NCBI GenBank assembly: GCA_947305035.1
Contig: CAMZCV010000018.1
Span: forward strand, 1-10,944
DNA length: 10,944 bases
Source of the DNA: an uncultured Coriobacteriales bacterium
GTDB taxonomy: Bacteria > Actinomycetota > Coriobacteriia > Coriobacteriales > Atopobiaceae
Direction of reading: 5' to 3'
Below are positions 10,845 through 10,944 of the stretch, piece by piece. The notes below the pieces were generated by a model, which saw nothing but the letters and a program-made list of their open reading frames with translations, was not told the origin of the DNA and did no database searches. Within the stretch, counting starts at the first letter, position 1. Every line of letters starts with the position of its first letter. A program made the translations under genes and the position numbers.

Positions 10845-10944
10845 GCATCACTGACGAGCTGCGCAAGTGGGCGCAGATTTGTAGCGTACATCACGACAGC
10901 AAGCTGTACGAAATCGCCGACAACATCGACGCGGCACACCGCTC
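10841..10944 (+). CDS. Small phage protein, N-terminal part (runs off window)
   Basis: GTG at 10841 overlaps the previous TGA, and GGAGG lies about six bases upstream. The frame is open to the end of the window: 34 codons plus two bases. The visible peptide (SITDELRKWAQICSVHH, then KLYEIADNIDAAHR) resembles a widespread group of small actinobacterial/coriobacterial phage proteins that begin ELR-x-W and contain IAD-x-ID-x-xH. Its role is unknown to me. Confidence 0.65.
   Translation, partial: MSITDELRKWAQICSVHHDSKLYEIADNIDAAHR

Overview
This window reads as part of a temperate, tailed double-stranded DNA phage genome, with its lysis end joined to its early (integration, control and replication) region. 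Protein-coding DNA is GC-rich (about 60% by eye), genes are tightly packed with ATGA/GTGA start-stop overlaps, most have strong AGGAGG-type ribosome binding sites, and GTG or TTG starts are common. The integrase has an LRNSWQT-type active-site segment that I associate with phages and prophages of Coriobacteriia and related Actinomycetota. A gut coriobacterial host is therefore my best guess, but it is an inference and no host gene is present.

Layout. 1-974 (+): C-terminal part of a holin, then a CHAP endolysin with four C-terminal repeats. 1065-1102: a strong terminator. 1104-1282: a gene-free stretch with five copies of a GTCCCAA-type repeat and a perfect 11-7-11 inverted repeat, the best candidate for attP. 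1270-2717 (-): tyrosine integrase co-transcribed with and overlapping an XRE repressor that lacks a peptidase domain. 2718-2968: divergent control region with three related palindromic operators, a good rightward promoter, and a structured 145-nt leader. 2969-4110 (+): Cro-like regulator with a TTG start, a terminator-like hairpin, an excisionase/HTH_17 protein, a 47-residue membrane microprotein and an unknown 103-residue protein.

4107-10944 (+) is the replication/recombination operon. In order it holds a 746-residue SNF2-type helicase fused to an N4/N6 DNA methyltransferase, a RusA Holliday junction resolvase, two unknown proteins, a Sak4-like RecA-fold ATPase, an SSB-like protein ending in DEDIPF, a DUF6291-like putative replication initiator, a DnaB-type helicase, a small Cys-containing protein, and the start of another small phage gene.

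How they fit together: the repressor at the divergent operators should decide between lysogeny (repressor plus integrase leftward) and the rightward early transcript. The rightward transcript supplies excision functions and a self-contained replication set: initiator, DnaB helicase, SSB, annealase-like ATPase and resolvase. The helicase-methyltransferase probably modifies or remodels phage DNA. Because both arms of a plausible attP lie between lysis genes and integrase, the sequence appears to be in phage (circular or permuted) rather than integrated prophage order.

Most notable for follow-up: the helicase-methyltransferase fusion with an in-frame internal Shine-Dalgarno/ATG exactly at the domain boundary; four 12-bp-phased palindromic iterons plus a 9-bp inverted repeat inside the putative initiator gene (candidate replication origin); the three-operator switch; and a leader plus post-cro terminator layout reminiscent of transcription antitermination.
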